A stretch of DNA of 64,000 bases from an uncultured Clostridia bacterium (GCA_947628675.1 CANRAR010000004.1:81790-145789); one strand, 5' to 3'; counted from the stretch's first letter, positions 1-8,051 are shown. The notes: generated by a model from the letters alone, not told the origin. Program-made: numbers and translations.

Positions 1-36
1 TGACAAACTTTTTTTGAAAAATGGAAAAATTTTTTT

Positions 37-98
37 AAGATACGCTCGCCCCGCCGCCCGTCCGCTGTTGCGGACGGGCGGCGGGGCTCGGTATGAGG
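37..98 (+). repeat. Family A hairpin repeat, copy 1
   Basis: The conserved flanks AAGATACGCTCG and CTCGGTATGAGG surround a variable perfect GC hairpin (cgcccgtccg/cggacgggcg). The same flanks with other hairpins recur at 8126..8188 and, inverted, at 34132..34190. This is the layout of a REP/MITE-like palindromic element. Confidence 0.75.
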
Positions 99-309
99 GG
101 CGGACTGCGTTTTTCGGGATTCTTCGCCCCACAAGGGGGTTCAGAATGACGCGATTCCCCATGCGCATAGACACCTCCACGAGGGGGTTACTTCGCGCTA
201 CGCGCTCGTGCCGCGCTTAGTAGACAATGGTGCGCGCGGGGCAGAATGACGCGGTATCCCTGCAAGGGGCGGGGCGGCATGACGTATTTGTGCGCGGGTG
301 CGCACAGAA

Positions 310-363
310 GGATAACCCCCACCACCGCCTACGGCGGAGCCGCCCCCTTAGAAAGGGGGCAGC
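310..363 (-). repeat. Family B hairpin repeat, copy 1
   Basis: Read on the minus strand it runs CTGCCCCCTTT-nn-AAGGGGGC, then a second variable hairpin (ccgcc/ggcgg), then GGTGGGGGTTATCC. The same three-part layout occurs on the plus strand at 40965..41025. It lies just downstream of the last glutamate synthase gene and its hairpins may also help end that transcript. Confidence 0.65.
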
Positions 364-378
364 TATAGGCAAGGAAAA

Positions 379-1101
379 CTAATTGTTGGTGTAGAGTTGT
401 TTGTAGGGGTCGTCGGTGTTGGGGGTGAGTTTGAGGAAGGGAGAGGCGAGGATCTCCTCCAAAGGGAGGGAGAACGCCGCGGCGTACTCCCGCAAAATTT
501 GCAGAATTTCCTCGTCTTCGAGGCGGGCGATGCGCTCCGCCTTGACCTGTTTGGGGAGGGGGTGGGGAACCTCCTCGCACCGCAGGTACATTTCGCCGCC
601 GTGCATTCCCGTGCCGCAGAAGTTGCCGACGACGCCCATGGGGTCTTTATTCAAATCGAGAACGACGATGACGCCGCCCGCCTGATATTCGCCCAAAAAG
701 GAGCCGACGACGCCGCCCACGACGATGACGGGGCGGTGATCCTTGTACGCCTTCATGTGGATGCCGACGCGGTAGCCCGCGTCGCCGCGGATGAAAATTT
801 TGCCGCCGCGCATGGCGTAGCCCACGGCGTCGCCCGCGTTGCCGAAGATGCACACTCTGCCTGCGTTCATGGTATCGCCCACGGCGTCCTGTGCGTTGCC
901 GTGGACTTCCACCTCGCACCCATCGAGGTACGCCGCGAGCGCGTTGCCCGGGGTACCTTCAATACTTAAATGCTTGCCCGCAAGCCCCGCGCCCAAATAC
1001 CGCTGCCCGAGGCAGCCCGTGATCTCCACTTCGGCGTCCGCCGAGGAGCGCACGATCTCATTGAGGGCGCGGTAGTCCAAATTGTTTGCGTCGATTTTCA
1101 T
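379..1101 (-). CDS. Glutamate synthase GXGXG-domain subunit
   Basis: A stand-alone 240-residue version of the C-terminal GXGXG (right-handed beta-helix) domain of the glutamate synthase large subunit. Repeated glycine turns are visible at about residues 50-160 (for example HGNAQDAVG, FGNAGDAVGYAMRGG, RGDAGYRVG). In fused enzymes this domain links the amidotransferase and synthase sites. It is the last gene of a five-gene operon; its ATG overlaps the upstream stop as ATGA. The split layout is known from archaea, Thermotogales and Clostridia. It should act in the cytoplasm with the other four products to make glutamate from glutamine and 2-oxoglutarate. Confidence 0.92.
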   Translation of the reverse strand: MKIDANNLDYRALNEIVRSSADAEVEITGCLGQRYLGAGLAGKHLSIEGTPGNALAAYLDGCEVEVHGNAQDAVGDTMNAGRVCIFGNAGDAVGYAMRGGKIFIRGDAGYRVGIHMKAYKDHRPVIVVGGVVGSFLGEYQAGGVIVVLDLNKDPMGVVGNFCGTGMHGGEMYLRCEEVPHPLPKQVKAERIARLEDEEILQILREYAAAFSLPLEEILASPFLKLTPNTDDPYKQLYTNN

Positions 1102-2339
1102 CTCTCCCTCCTCTCGCCGAGTTTCTCCCTTCTCACGCTCCCCGCGAATGCCATGAGCCCGGGCGCGTGTTTCAATAAATTGAAATCTACCGCGTCGAGG
1201 GGGGTGCCGTCGCGGATGAGCGAGGTGTAGATGCCCGCGCGCTCGATGTTGTTGATGAGGATGAAACCCTTCAAAACGTTATCCTGATAGAAGAGTTTTT
1301 TGTAGGTGTTCTCGGTGCGCTCCGTGTAACTTTCGCCCTCGTAGACGCCTGCCGTTGCGATGTGCGAGCCGAAAAAGCCGATGGCGTTGAACATGGTGCC
1401 GCCCAAGTAGTAGCCCTTGCCGCCCGCCATGTTCTTGCCCGCGCACTCGCCCTGCAAGGCGGCGTTGGGCAGGATGGCGAGGATCTTGTTCTGCTTTGCC
1501 GAGGTATCGAAACTCTCGCAGTTATCGCCCGCGGCGTAAATATCGGGAAGGCTCGTCTCCTGCCTATTGCTGACGACGATGCCGCGGCGGACTTCCCCGC
1601 CCGCGTCCTTTACAAGTTCTACGTTGGGGCGGACGCCGACGGCGACGACGAGGACGTCGAAGGGAAGTTCCTTGCCGCTCTTTAAATGGGCGCAATTTTG
1701 CGAAAACCGCAAAACGCTGTCGTTTAACGCGAATTTTACGCCCTCCTCTTCCAATTGTTTTTGGACGAGCGCGGCGCCCTCTTCATCCAAGATACTCGGC
1801 AAGATGCGGGGGGCGAGATCGACGACGGTGACTTCGCCCGAACGGTGCAGGATGCCCTCCACGCATTTGAGCCCGATGAGCCCCGCGCCGAGCACGAGCA
1901 CCCGCGACTGCGGCGTGAGGGCTTTTTCGAGGGCGAGGGCATCGTCCATCGTCATGAAGTGGAATTTTTGCGGGACGGTTTCCAGCCCCTCGACGGGCGG
2001 CGTGAAGGGGCGCGAGCCCGTGGCGACGAGCAGTTTATCGTAGAAAATTTCCCGCCCGTCCGCAAGCGTTACTTTTTTTGCCGCGGGGTCGATCTTCTCC
2101 GCGCGGGCGCCGAGCAGGACTTCCACCTTGTTCTCCCCGTAGAAGGACGCGGGGCGGTAGTCCATCTTCGCAGCGGGAATTTTTCCGTAGAGATAATAGG
2201 AAATGAGCGGGCGGCCGTAAGCGGGGCGGTTTTCCGCAGAAATGACGGTGATGGCGCCCTCTTTATCGACGGAGCGGATGCCCTCGATGGCGAAGGTGGC
2301 GGCTGTGGAATTTCCGATGATGACGTAGCGCATATTCAC
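1098..2339 (-). CDS. FAD-dependent pyridine nucleotide oxidoreductase of glutamate synthase operon
   Basis: A 413-residue NAD(P)/FAD oxidoreductase. The N-terminus YVIIGNSTAATFAIEGIR is an FAD Rossmann motif. VLVLGAGLIGLKCVEGI at about residues 145-161 is the NAD(P)-binding motif. IYAAGDNCE at about 270 is the C-terminal FAD-contacting motif. It belongs to the nitrite-reductase/NADH oxidase-like class of flavoproteins. By operon context it probably passes electrons from NAD(P)H to the ferredoxin-like subunit and on to the synthase. The tracked start is a GTG overlapping the previous stop (GTGA). An ATG two codons later (2333) is an equally good start. Confidence 0.88.
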   Translation of the reverse strand: MNMRYVIIGNSTAATFAIEGIRSVDKEGAITVISAENRPAYGRPLISYYLYGKIPAAKMDYRPASFYGENKVEVLLGARAEKIDPAAKKVTLADGREIFYDKLLVATGSRPFTPPVEGLETVPQKFHFMTMDDALALEKALTPQSRVLVLGAGLIGLKCVEGILHRSGEVTVVDLAPRILPSILDEEGAALVQKQLEEEGVKFALNDSVLRFSQNCAHLKSGKELPFDVLVVAVGVRPNVELVKDAGGEVRRGIVVSNRQETSLPDIYAAGDNCESFDTSAKQNKILAILPNAALQGECAGKNMAGGKGYYLGGTMFNAIGFFGSHIATAGVYEGESYTERTENTYKKLFYQDNVLKGFILINNIERAGIYTSLIRDGTPLDAVDFNLLKHAPGLMAFAGSVRREKLGERRER

Positions 2340-2776
2340 CCCCTATCCTCAAAGACGATGGCGCGGTTGGGGCAATGCTTGACGCACTGCGGCTCGCCCA
2401 TGAGATTATCCGTGCATAATGCGCACTTTTGCGCCGCCTTGCCCTCGCTATCGGGCATAATTGCCCCGTACGGGCAAACGGTGACGCAGGTGAAGCACCC
2501 GACGCACTTCTCACGGTCGATGACGACGGCGCCGCCTTCCGTCTTGGAGAGCGCCCCCGCGATGCAACTCTTGACGCAGAGGGCATCGCGGCAGTGGCGG
2601 CAGTTGACGGCGAAGTGAACGTCGTTTGCCCCGTCCTCGACGCGGATGCGGGGGAAAATTTGCTTATCCTTTAGGGCGCGCACCATGTCGGTATCGCCAG
2701 AATTGGCGAACGCGCATTCGTATTCACAGAGGTGGCAGCCGAGGCACCAATCCTCGTTGACATAGACGACTTTCAT
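2336..2776 (-). CDS. Four-cluster 4Fe-4S electron-transfer protein
   Basis: A 146-residue HycB/DmsB-type polyferredoxin. Four cysteine groups are visible: CLGCHLCEYEC near residue 12, CRHCRDALCVKSC near 60, CVGCFTCVTVC near 92 and CALCTDNLMGEPQCVKHC near 118. It probably wires the flavoprotein encoded next door to the synthase subunit, as the small subunit or ferredoxin does in other glutamate synthases. The start is supported by GAGGAGG seven bases upstream. It sits between the synthase and flavoprotein genes in one transcript. Confidence 0.88.
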   Translation of the reverse strand: MKVVYVNEDWCLGCHLCEYECAFANSGDTDMVRALKDKQIFPRIRVEDGANDVHFAVNCRHCRDALCVKSCIAGALSKTEGGAVVIDREKCVGCFTCVTVCPYGAIMPDSEGKAAQKCALCTDNLMGEPQCVKHCPNRAIVFEDRG

Positions 2777-2785
2777 GCTTCCTCC

Positions 2786-4291
2786 TCACTCGCCCGCGTG
2801 TTTGACGCCGAGAATTTCGAGTTCCTTTTCGGTGAGCCCCACGCCGCGCAGCATGAGCCTGTTGCCGCGGAGTGCCTCGATGGAGTTGAGACCCATGCCG
2901 CCCATCATCTCCTGCAACTCGTGCGTCCACGCCGTGACGAGGTTGACGAGCCGCTCGACGCCCATTTCTGGGTTGAGGCGCTTGACGAGTTCGGGGCGCT
3001 GGGTGGCAATTCCCCAATTGCACTTGCCCGTGTGGCAACTGCGGCAGAGGTGGCACCCGAGCGCGACGAGCGCCGCCGTGCCGATGTAACAGGCGTCCGC
3101 GCCGAGGGCGATGGCCTTGACGAGATCCGAACTCGAACGGATGGAGCCCGCCGCGAGGATGCTGACGTTATCGCGGATGCCCTCTTCGCGCAGACGGCTA
3201 TCGACCGCCGCGAGGGCGAGTTCGATGGGGATGCCCACGTTGTCGCGGATGCGGGTGGGCGCCGCCCCCGTGCCGCCGCGGAAGCCGTCGATGGCGATGA
3301 TGTCCGCCCCGCTCCGCGCGATGCCGCTCGCAATGGCGGCGACGTTGTGCACTGCCGCGATCTTCACGATGACGGGCTTTTTGTACGCCGTTGCCTCCTT
3401 CAACGAGAAGATGAGCTGGCGCAAGTCCTCAATGGAATAGATATCGTGGTGCGGGGCGGGCGAGATGGCGTCTACCCCCTTGGGGATCATGCGGGTGGTG
3501 GAGACGGCGTCTGTAATTTTTGCCCCCGGGAGGTGCCCGCCGATGCCCGGCTTCGCCCCCTGCCCCATCTTGATCTCGATTGCCGCCGCCGCTTCCAGAT
3601 ACTCGGGATGGACGCCGAACCTGCCGCTTGCGACCTGCACGACGGTGTTCTTTCCGTACTTGTAGAAGTCGCGGTGGAGACCGCCTTCGCCCGTGTTGTA
3701 ATAAATTCCAAGTTGCTCGGCGGCGCGGGCGAGGCTCGCGTGGGCGTTGTACGAGATGGAGCCGTAACTCATCGCCGAAAAGAGAATGGGCGTTTTGAGT
3801 TTGAGTTGCGGGGCGAGGGTATCCTTCAAGCGCCCCTTCTCGTCGCGGACGATCTCGGCATTCTTGCTGCCGAGGTAGACGGTCGTCTCCATGGGCTCGC
3901 GGAGGGGGTCGATGGAGGGGTTGGTGACCTGCGAGGCGTTGACGAGCAGCCTATCCCAATAGACGGGGTAGGGCTTGGGGTTGCCCATGGACGAGAGGAG
4001 CACCCCGCCCGTGCCCGCCTGACGGTAAATTTCGTTGAGGGCGTCGCCCGTCCAATTGGCGTTGAGTTTGTAGGTATCCTCGGATTTTTTGATCTTGAGG
4101 GCGTGGGTGGGACACAGGGCGACGCAGCGGTGGCAGTTGACGCACTTGGTGCTGTCGGACACCATCTTACGGTTGACTTCGTCGTAGCGGTGCGCCTCGT
4201 TGGCGCACTGACGCTCGCACACGCGGCAGGCGATGCAACTTTCCCTGTCGCGGACAATTTCATATTCGGGGTAGACAAAGAGCGGTTGCAT
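2786..4291 (-). CDS. Glutamate synthase central (FMN) subunit with N-terminal ferredoxin domain
   Basis: A 501-residue GltB2-type protein. Residues about 15-75 hold two 4Fe-4S motifs (CIACRVCERQC and CVNCHRCVALCP). The rest is the TIM-barrel FMN synthase domain, with GGHLPGAKIT and IDGFRGGTGAAPTRIRDNVG motifs. The cysteine group CHLCRSCHTGKCNWGIATQ near residue 415 matches the 3Fe-4S site of glutamate synthases. This is the site where ammonia channelled from the amidotransferase is added to 2-oxoglutarate. Its ATG overlaps the preceding stop by one base (TAATG). Confidence 0.93.
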   Translation of the reverse strand: MQPLFVYPEYEIVRDRESCIACRVCERQCANEAHRYDEVNRKMVSDSTKCVNCHRCVALCPTHALKIKKSEDTYKLNANWTGDALNEIYRQAGTGGVLLSSMGNPKPYPVYWDRLLVNASQVTNPSIDPLREPMETTVYLGSKNAEIVRDEKGRLKDTLAPQLKLKTPILFSAMSYGSISYNAHASLARAAEQLGIYYNTGEGGLHRDFYKYGKNTVVQVASGRFGVHPEYLEAAAAIEIKMGQGAKPGIGGHLPGAKITDAVSTTRMIPKGVDAISPAPHHDIYSIEDLRQLIFSLKEATAYKKPVIVKIAAVHNVAAIASGIARSGADIIAIDGFRGGTGAAPTRIRDNVGIPIELALAAVDSRLREEGIRDNVSILAAGSIRSSSDLVKAIALGADACYIGTAALVALGCHLCRSCHTGKCNWGIATQRPELVKRLNPEMGVERLVNLVTAWTHELQEMMGGMGLNSIEALRGNRLMLRGVGLTEKELEILGVKHAGE

Positions 4292-5379
4292 TATTTCACA
4301 CCCCCATACAGTTCAAAGATGACGGGCTCGCCGCCGCGGGGCGCGCGCACGTAGTCGAGTTCGGGCTCGATGGCGCGGATGGCGCATTCTTCACTTGCGA
4401 TATACGCCTTGTCGCCATGCTCGGCGACGACCATGGAGCGGAGTTTGAGGCGGTCGTTGAGCGCCATGAGCCCGCCCGTGTAGCCGAAAATGATGGAGAA
4501 GGGCCCGTTGATGAGGAGGGACGGGAACATTTTACGGAGCAAGATCTCCTGCTCCCTGTCCTCTTCGGGCTTGCTGTCGATGGTCGTCCAGAAGGACGCC
4601 GAGATGACCTTGGCGACCTCTTGGAGGGAGAGTTTTTTCTTGCGGAGGAGGAAGTCCACGATGTAGGTGATGACTTCGGTATCCGTCTGCAAGTTGCACT
4701 TGTAGCCGTACATCTCGATCCAGCGGCGGTTGGCATCGTAACTGGAGATCTCGCCGTTGTGCACGACGGAGTAATCGAGGAGCCCGAAGGGGTGCGCGCC
4801 GCCCCACCAGCCCGGCGTGTTGGTGGGATACCTGCCGTGGCAAGTCCACGCGTAGCCCTCGTATTCGTCGAGGCGATAGAACCTGCCGATGTCCTCGGGA
4901 AAGCCCACGCCCTTGAAAATTCCCATATTTTTGCCGCAGGAAAAGACGTAGGCGCCCTTGATCTCGGTGTTTATTTTGTTGACGGCGCGGACGACGTATT
5001 CCTCTTCGTCGAGTTTGCGGGTCTCGAGTTTGCGGGAATCGGGCAGGACGAAGTAGCGGAAAATGACGGGCGCATCGGTGACACCCGCCGTCTTGCGGGT
5101 GGAGATCGCCGACTGAAAGGCGACATCGAAATGCTGGCCGATGAAATCCTCCGTCTGCTTTTTGGAGGCGGCGCCGTCGTAAAAGAGATGAAACGCGTAA
5201 TAATCCTTGTACTCGGGATAGATGCCGTAGCCCGCAAAGCCACCGCCGAGGCCGTTGCTCCGATCGTGCATGGTGGTGATGGAGTTTATCATGCACTCCC
5301 CGCTCATGCGGCAGCCGCTGCGGTCGATGACGCCCGAGATCGCACACCCCGAAGGGTTGCGGAATTGACCTTCCAACAT
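4291..5379 (-). CDS. Glutamate synthase glutamine amidotransferase subunit
   Basis: A class II (Ntn) glutamine amidotransferase domain of 362 residues, first gene of the operon. Features include RYPTNTPGWWGGAHPFG and a VVHNGEISSYDANRRW motif, both typical of GltB1 domains. The tracked ORF starts at 5394, but the AGGAG in its first codons lies six bases before the second ATG (5379), so I take MLEGQF as the start. The likely nucleophile is Cys12 (GCAISGV), which means an 11-residue propeptide must be removed to expose it, as in other glutamate synthases. A clear promoter lies at 5418..5446. Confidence 0.92.
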   Translation of the reverse strand: MLEGQFRNPSGCAISGVIDRSGCRMSGECMINSITTMHDRSNGLGGGFAGYGIYPEYKDYYAFHLFYDGAASKKQTEDFIGQHFDVAFQSAISTRKTAGVTDAPVIFRYFVLPDSRKLETRKLDEEEYVVRAVNKINTEIKGAYVFSCGKNMGIFKGVGFPEDIGRFYRLDEYEGYAWTCHGRYPTNTPGWWGGAHPFGLLDYSVVHNGEISSYDANRRWIEMYGYKCNLQTDTEVITYIVDFLLRKKKLSLQEVAKVISASFWTTIDSKPEEDREQEILLRKMFPSLLINGPFSIIFGYTGGLMALNDRLKLRSMVVAEHGDKAYIASEECAIRAIEPELDYVRAPRGGEPVIFELYGGVK

Positions 5380-5417
5380 ACTGCTCTCCTGCATAAATTC
5401 ACTTGATGTGCCTTAAC

Positions 5418-5446
5418 AGTATAAACTTATTCACGAAAACGGTCAA
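5418..5446 (-). promoter_or_regulatory. Promoter of the glutamate synthase operon
   Basis: TTGACC and TATACT are separated by exactly 17 bases. The predicted start of transcription is near 5411, about 32 bases before the ATG at 5379. Confidence 0.85.
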
Positions 5447-5499
5447 ATACTTTAAGTTTATGCGAATATATTTGTTATTTATAAGAAGTATAAGTACAA

Positions 5500-5529
5500 A
5501 TTATAAAAGACGGGCGAATTGCCCGTCTT
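5500..5529 (-). terminator. Intrinsic terminator downstream of comF
   Basis: On the minus strand AAGACGGGC-aattc-GCCCGTCTT forms a 9-bp stem followed by TTATAATTTG. It lies between comF and the promoter of the glutamate synthase operon. Confidence 0.7.
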
Positions 5530-5818
5530 GGCTTGGGTGGGGTTATGGATGGGGCGGATTGGGGGGGCGGACTTCGTTGTTCGGGATTCTTCGCCGCAGC
5601 CCGCGCCCGCCCCCGCACAAGCGGGGGCGGGCGCGGGCTGCGGCTCAGAATGACGCGTAAGAAAGGCGGCGGCTCAGAATGACGCGGGAGAAAGGGGCGG
5701 GGCGCGGTATGAGGAAATAGGGTGGGATTTCTCGACTGCGCTCGAAATGACATTTTATTCTCGGAATGACATTTTATTAGCGTACGCGCGTTTGAGAGTT
5801 GAGAGACGGGATCGGTGG
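5530..5818. repeat. Intergenic repeat mosaic
   Basis: No gene is visible. It contains the motif ggcggacttcgttg-ttcgggattcttcgcc, a large GC hairpin (gcccgcgcccgcccccg and its complement), two copies of 'cggctcagaatgacgcg', and an 'atttctcgactgcgctcgaaatgac' element. Similar pieces occur at 100-155, 16243, 29040, 60860 and 63490. Confidence 0.6.
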
Positions 5819-6550
5819 CTATTCTTTGCCGAAGGGGTGTTTGTTCTCCACACTCGTTGCGGTGAAGGCGAAGACCCGCCCGGCGCCCGCCCTTTTGAGG
5901 GTGCGCGCAAGTTCGCTCACGGTGGCGCCCGTCGTCAAAGTATCGTCGATGATGAGTAGCGTTTTGCCCTTGACCGCCGCGCGGTCGGCCACGTGAAAAC
6001 AGCCCTCGAGGTTGCTCTCGCGCTCCCGTCTGCCCAAAAATTTTTGCGACTTCGTCTCGCGGCGTTTCTCGACGGCATCAACGACGGGGACGGACAGTTT
6101 GCGGGAGAGTTCTTCGCACAAAATGAGGGACTGATTATAGCCGCGCCTTCTCTTGGCACGGGCGGTCATGGGCACGGGGACGAGCCCCTCCGCCTCGGGA
6201 AATTGCGACTTTATTGTCGATAAACAGAGTTCGGCGACGGCGCGGTAGAGATATTGATCGCCCCGCTTATAGCGAACGATGAGGCGGGAGGCCTCGCCCT
6301 CATAGAGGAGCGCCGAACGCGCCTTCTCCACCTCGAGGGGGCGCTCCTTGCACTCGAGGCAAACGCCCGCCTCCTTCACCCTTCTGCCGCACAGGGGGCA
6401 AATTGCGCCGCTGTTCCAAGGGAGCGCCTCGCGGCACTTGGCGCAGACGCGCTCGCCCGCGAACACCTCCCTGCCGCAAATATCGCAGGTGAAATTGTGG
6501 GCGTCGTCGTATTTCCGCACCCATTCGGCGATTTTCTTGAAAAAATTCAT
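5819..6550 (-). CDS. comF: ComF-family phosphoribosyltransferase-like protein
   Basis: A 243-residue ComF/GntX-like protein. The N-terminal zinc-finger region has paired cysteines (CDICGREVFAGERVCAKC, then CPLCGRRVKEAGVCLEC). The C-terminal PRTase domain has the PRPP loop LLIIDDTLTTGAT near residue 200 and the RRRGYNQ motif. ComF proteins assist DNA uptake in competent bacteria and may act in DNA processing. The tracked ORF is longer. I start at MNFFKKI (6550), where family similarity begins and just after the upstream XRE gene ends at 6570. No strong Shine-Dalgarno is seen, so expression may depend on readthrough from the XRE gene. Confidence 0.88.
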   Translation of the reverse strand: MNFFKKIAEWVRKYDDAHNFTCDICGREVFAGERVCAKCREALPWNSGAICPLCGRRVKEAGVCLECKERPLEVEKARSALLYEGEASRLIVRYKRGDQYLYRAVAELCLSTIKSQFPEAEGLVPVPMTARAKRRRGYNQSLILCEELSRKLSVPVVDAVEKRRETKSQKFLGRRERESNLEGCFHVADRAAVKGKTLLIIDDTLTTGATVSELARTLKRAGAGRVFAFTATSVENKHPFGKE

Positions 6551-6569
6551 CGGTCGTACTGAAATTTTG

Positions 6570-6800
6570 TCAGCGATAGCGCTTGGCGCCGCTTTCATCC
6601 TCGAGCCCGAGGAGATAGTCGGCGGAGACGCGGAAATATTCCGCGATGAGGTAGATGTTTTCGGCCGTCGGCTGCACGTTGCCGTTCGACCAATCGGACA
6701 CACTCATCGCCGAGACGCCGATCGCCCCCGCAAGTGTGCGCTTGGAGATACCGCCCTCCTTCAATAACTCGCTGAGCCGCAGAGAAAAGAGATTTTTCAC
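6570..6800 (-). CDS. XRE-family helix-turn-helix regulator 1
   Basis: A 76-residue Cro/CI-type DNA-binding protein; the HTH spans about residues 20-45 (SKRTLAGAIGVSAMSVSDWSN). It starts with GTG. The tail FRVSADYLLGLEDESGAK is identical to that of the second XRE gene at 7827..8051, which suggests duplication or gene conversion. It lies 19 bases upstream of comF and may share its transcript. A 19-bp inverted repeat immediately upstream (6810..6855) is a probable operator, pointing to autoregulation. It also resembles small phage or ICE repressors. Confidence 0.85.
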   Translation of the reverse strand: MKNLFSLRLSELLKEGGISKRTLAGAIGVSAMSVSDWSNGNVQPTAENIYLIAEYFRVSADYLLGLEDESGAKRYR

Positions 6801-6809
6801 GCCTCTATT

Positions 6810-6855
6810 GTAAGATAAAGTTTACGTTAAAAGATGAACGTAAGGTTTATCTTAC
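6810..6855. promoter_or_regulatory. Inverted-repeat operator upstream of XRE regulator 1
   Basis: Arms GTAAGATAAAGTTTACGTT and AACGTAAGGTTTATCTTAC match at 17 of 19 positions around an 8-base loop. The position, ten bases before the GTG start, suits a repressor site. Confidence 0.7.
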
Positions 6856-6860
6856 ATTTT

Positions 6861-7601
6861 TGTGAAAAATAAACGTGGCACGGCTGAAAAATGGGCGGTC
6901 GGGGGAATTCTGCTGCGGGTAGATATGGATCGGGGCGCATCAATAGAAGAATAAATTACAAAAAACAAAGTGATGAAAAAGGATGTGAGAGAAGGAAAAA
7001 ACAGAAAATAAAACTATAGTTGTGAAGAATATAAGAGGCGATGGGAAAACTTACTCGATTGTCCTCTATGCTGCCTCTATTGCGTCTATTGTGTGCTCGC
7101 TTGCCCGAACCCTGCGTCCCTCTCCATGCCCCCGTAACCCATTTCGCACTGCGCTCTCGCCATGTCTCCGCACCGTGCCGCATCCGAACGCAGGCTCATC
7201 TCCTACCGCACCGCTCCCCACAACGGGCTCTTGCCTTTCTGCCGTGCCGCTCCCAAACGCAGTCCCGCGGCGATGATAAAATTCTACTGCGGGTAGATAT
7301 GGATCGGGACGCATCGTGAAAAAATAAAAAGTTAAAAAAGTGTAAAGAAAAAATTCAAAAATTAAAATATAAAATAACAATTGAAATATGAAATAACAAA
7401 AAAAAGAGAAATGGGTGGGGGTATTTTGCTTACCAACTAACTAGCTTACTTGCTAAATTACTTACTAACTTGCTTACTTGCAAACCTGCTTGCTAACTTA
7501 CTAACTTACTTACAAACCTGCTTGCTAACTTGCTTACTCGATTGCTTACTTATTTACTTACTTACTTTCTTGCTTGCTAACTTGCTTGCAAACCTGCTTG
7601 T
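6861..7601. other. Gene-free, repeat-rich stretch
   Basis: No convincing gene. It contains a 35-bp near-identical direct repeat (about 6907..6941 and 7280..7315, core ctgcgggtagatatggatcg). It also holds a C-rich block of imprecise repeats (7085..7275) and a ladder of 4-base CTTG/CTTA-type units from about 7430. Composition swings sharply from AT-rich to C-rich. Confidence 0.6.
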
Positions 7602-7612
7602 TTACTTGCTCT
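7430..7612. repeat. Four-base-period microsatellite
   Basis: About 180 bases built from acttgctt/acttactt-type 4-base steps, with longer sub-repeats such as gcaaacctgcttgctaac recurring. It would be prone to replication slippage. No protein is implied. Confidence 0.75.
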
Positions 7613-7820
7613 CCACGCCCTCTTCCGCTCGTTTGCCCGCTCCCCCGCTCTCATCCTCGTCACTCGTTCTCGTGCCCACGCACTCGCTCTCATCCGCGCC
7701 GCTCGTTCTGGCGCCCGTACGCTCGCTCTCATCCTCGCCGCTCGTTCTAGCGCCCACGCACTCGCTCCCTATGCGCTCTTCCAATCGCTTGCAGAGCCGC
7801 AGAGAAAAGAGATTTTTCAC
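7602..7820 (-). pseudogene. Chimeric remnant: XRE N-terminus fused to 13-residue repeats
   Basis: A 72-codon ORF whose first nine residues, MKNLFSLRL, and the DNA encoding them (agagaaaagagatttttcac) match the start of the XRE gene at 6800. The HTH never follows. Instead there are three in-frame 39-bp repeats coding for 13-residue units of the type GARTSGEDESERT. It begins six bases downstream of the second XRE gene. The likeliest reading is a decayed duplicate overrun by repeat expansion. Whether it is translated is unknown. Confidence 0.4.
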
Positions 7821-7826
7821 GGAAAT

Positions 7827-8051
7827 TTAATAAAGTTTAGCGCCGCTTTCATCTTCGAGGCCGAGGAGATAATCGGCGGAGACGCGGAATACGCGGCAGA
7901 TCTCCGTGAGCATGGAAAGCGATGGCTCGCTCCTGCCCTTTTCCCACGAGTACACGCTATCGTCCGTCGTGCGCAAAAGCACGGCGAGCGCGCCCTGCGT
8001 AAGCCCCTGCTCCACCCTCAATTCGCGCAAACGCTGTTGAAATACCGTCAT
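7827..8051 (-). CDS. XRE-family helix-turn-helix regulator 2
   Basis: A 74-residue Cro/CI-type regulator. The HTH spans about residues 15-42 (LTQGALAVLLRTTDDSVYSWEKG). The tail FRVSADYLLGLEDESGAK is the same as in regulator 1. It has its own promoter (8070..8098), and both hexamers lie inside palindromes sharing the half-site CCGTAA/TTACGG, which strongly suggests negative autoregulation. There is no adjacent target gene on the same strand apart from the degenerate ORF at 7602..7820. Confidence 0.87.
   Translation of the reverse strand: MTVFQQRLRELRVEQGLTQGALAVLLRTTDDSVYSWEKGRSEPSLSMLTEICRVFRVSADYLLGLEDESGAKLY

Larger units (their letters stand above)
1..378. other. Non-coding repeat-rich stretch
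   Basis: This stretch lies downstream of the glutamate synthase operon (which is on the minus strand). No credible gene is visible. It holds a GC-rich hairpin repeat (37..98), fragments of the repeat carrying 'ttcgggattcttcgcc' and 'cagaatgacgcg', and a second hairpin repeat at 310..363. The tracked ORF at 14..220 is arginine-rich and runs through the hairpin repeat, so I reject it. Confidence 0.7.

Noticed and set aside
14-220. 68-codon ORF at the window start
   Set aside because: Translates a family A hairpin repeat into an Arg/Gly-rich peptide and has no Shine-Dalgarno.
2732-4354. 540-codon plus-strand ORF, with similar long plus-strand ORFs at 9621..11177, 18723..20255 and 48990..50708
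   Set aside because: Antisense shadows of well-identified genes, caused by high GC at third codon positions.
7430-7612. Possible CRISPR array
   Set aside because: Units are 4 bp with no repeat-spacer periodicity and no cas genes nearby.
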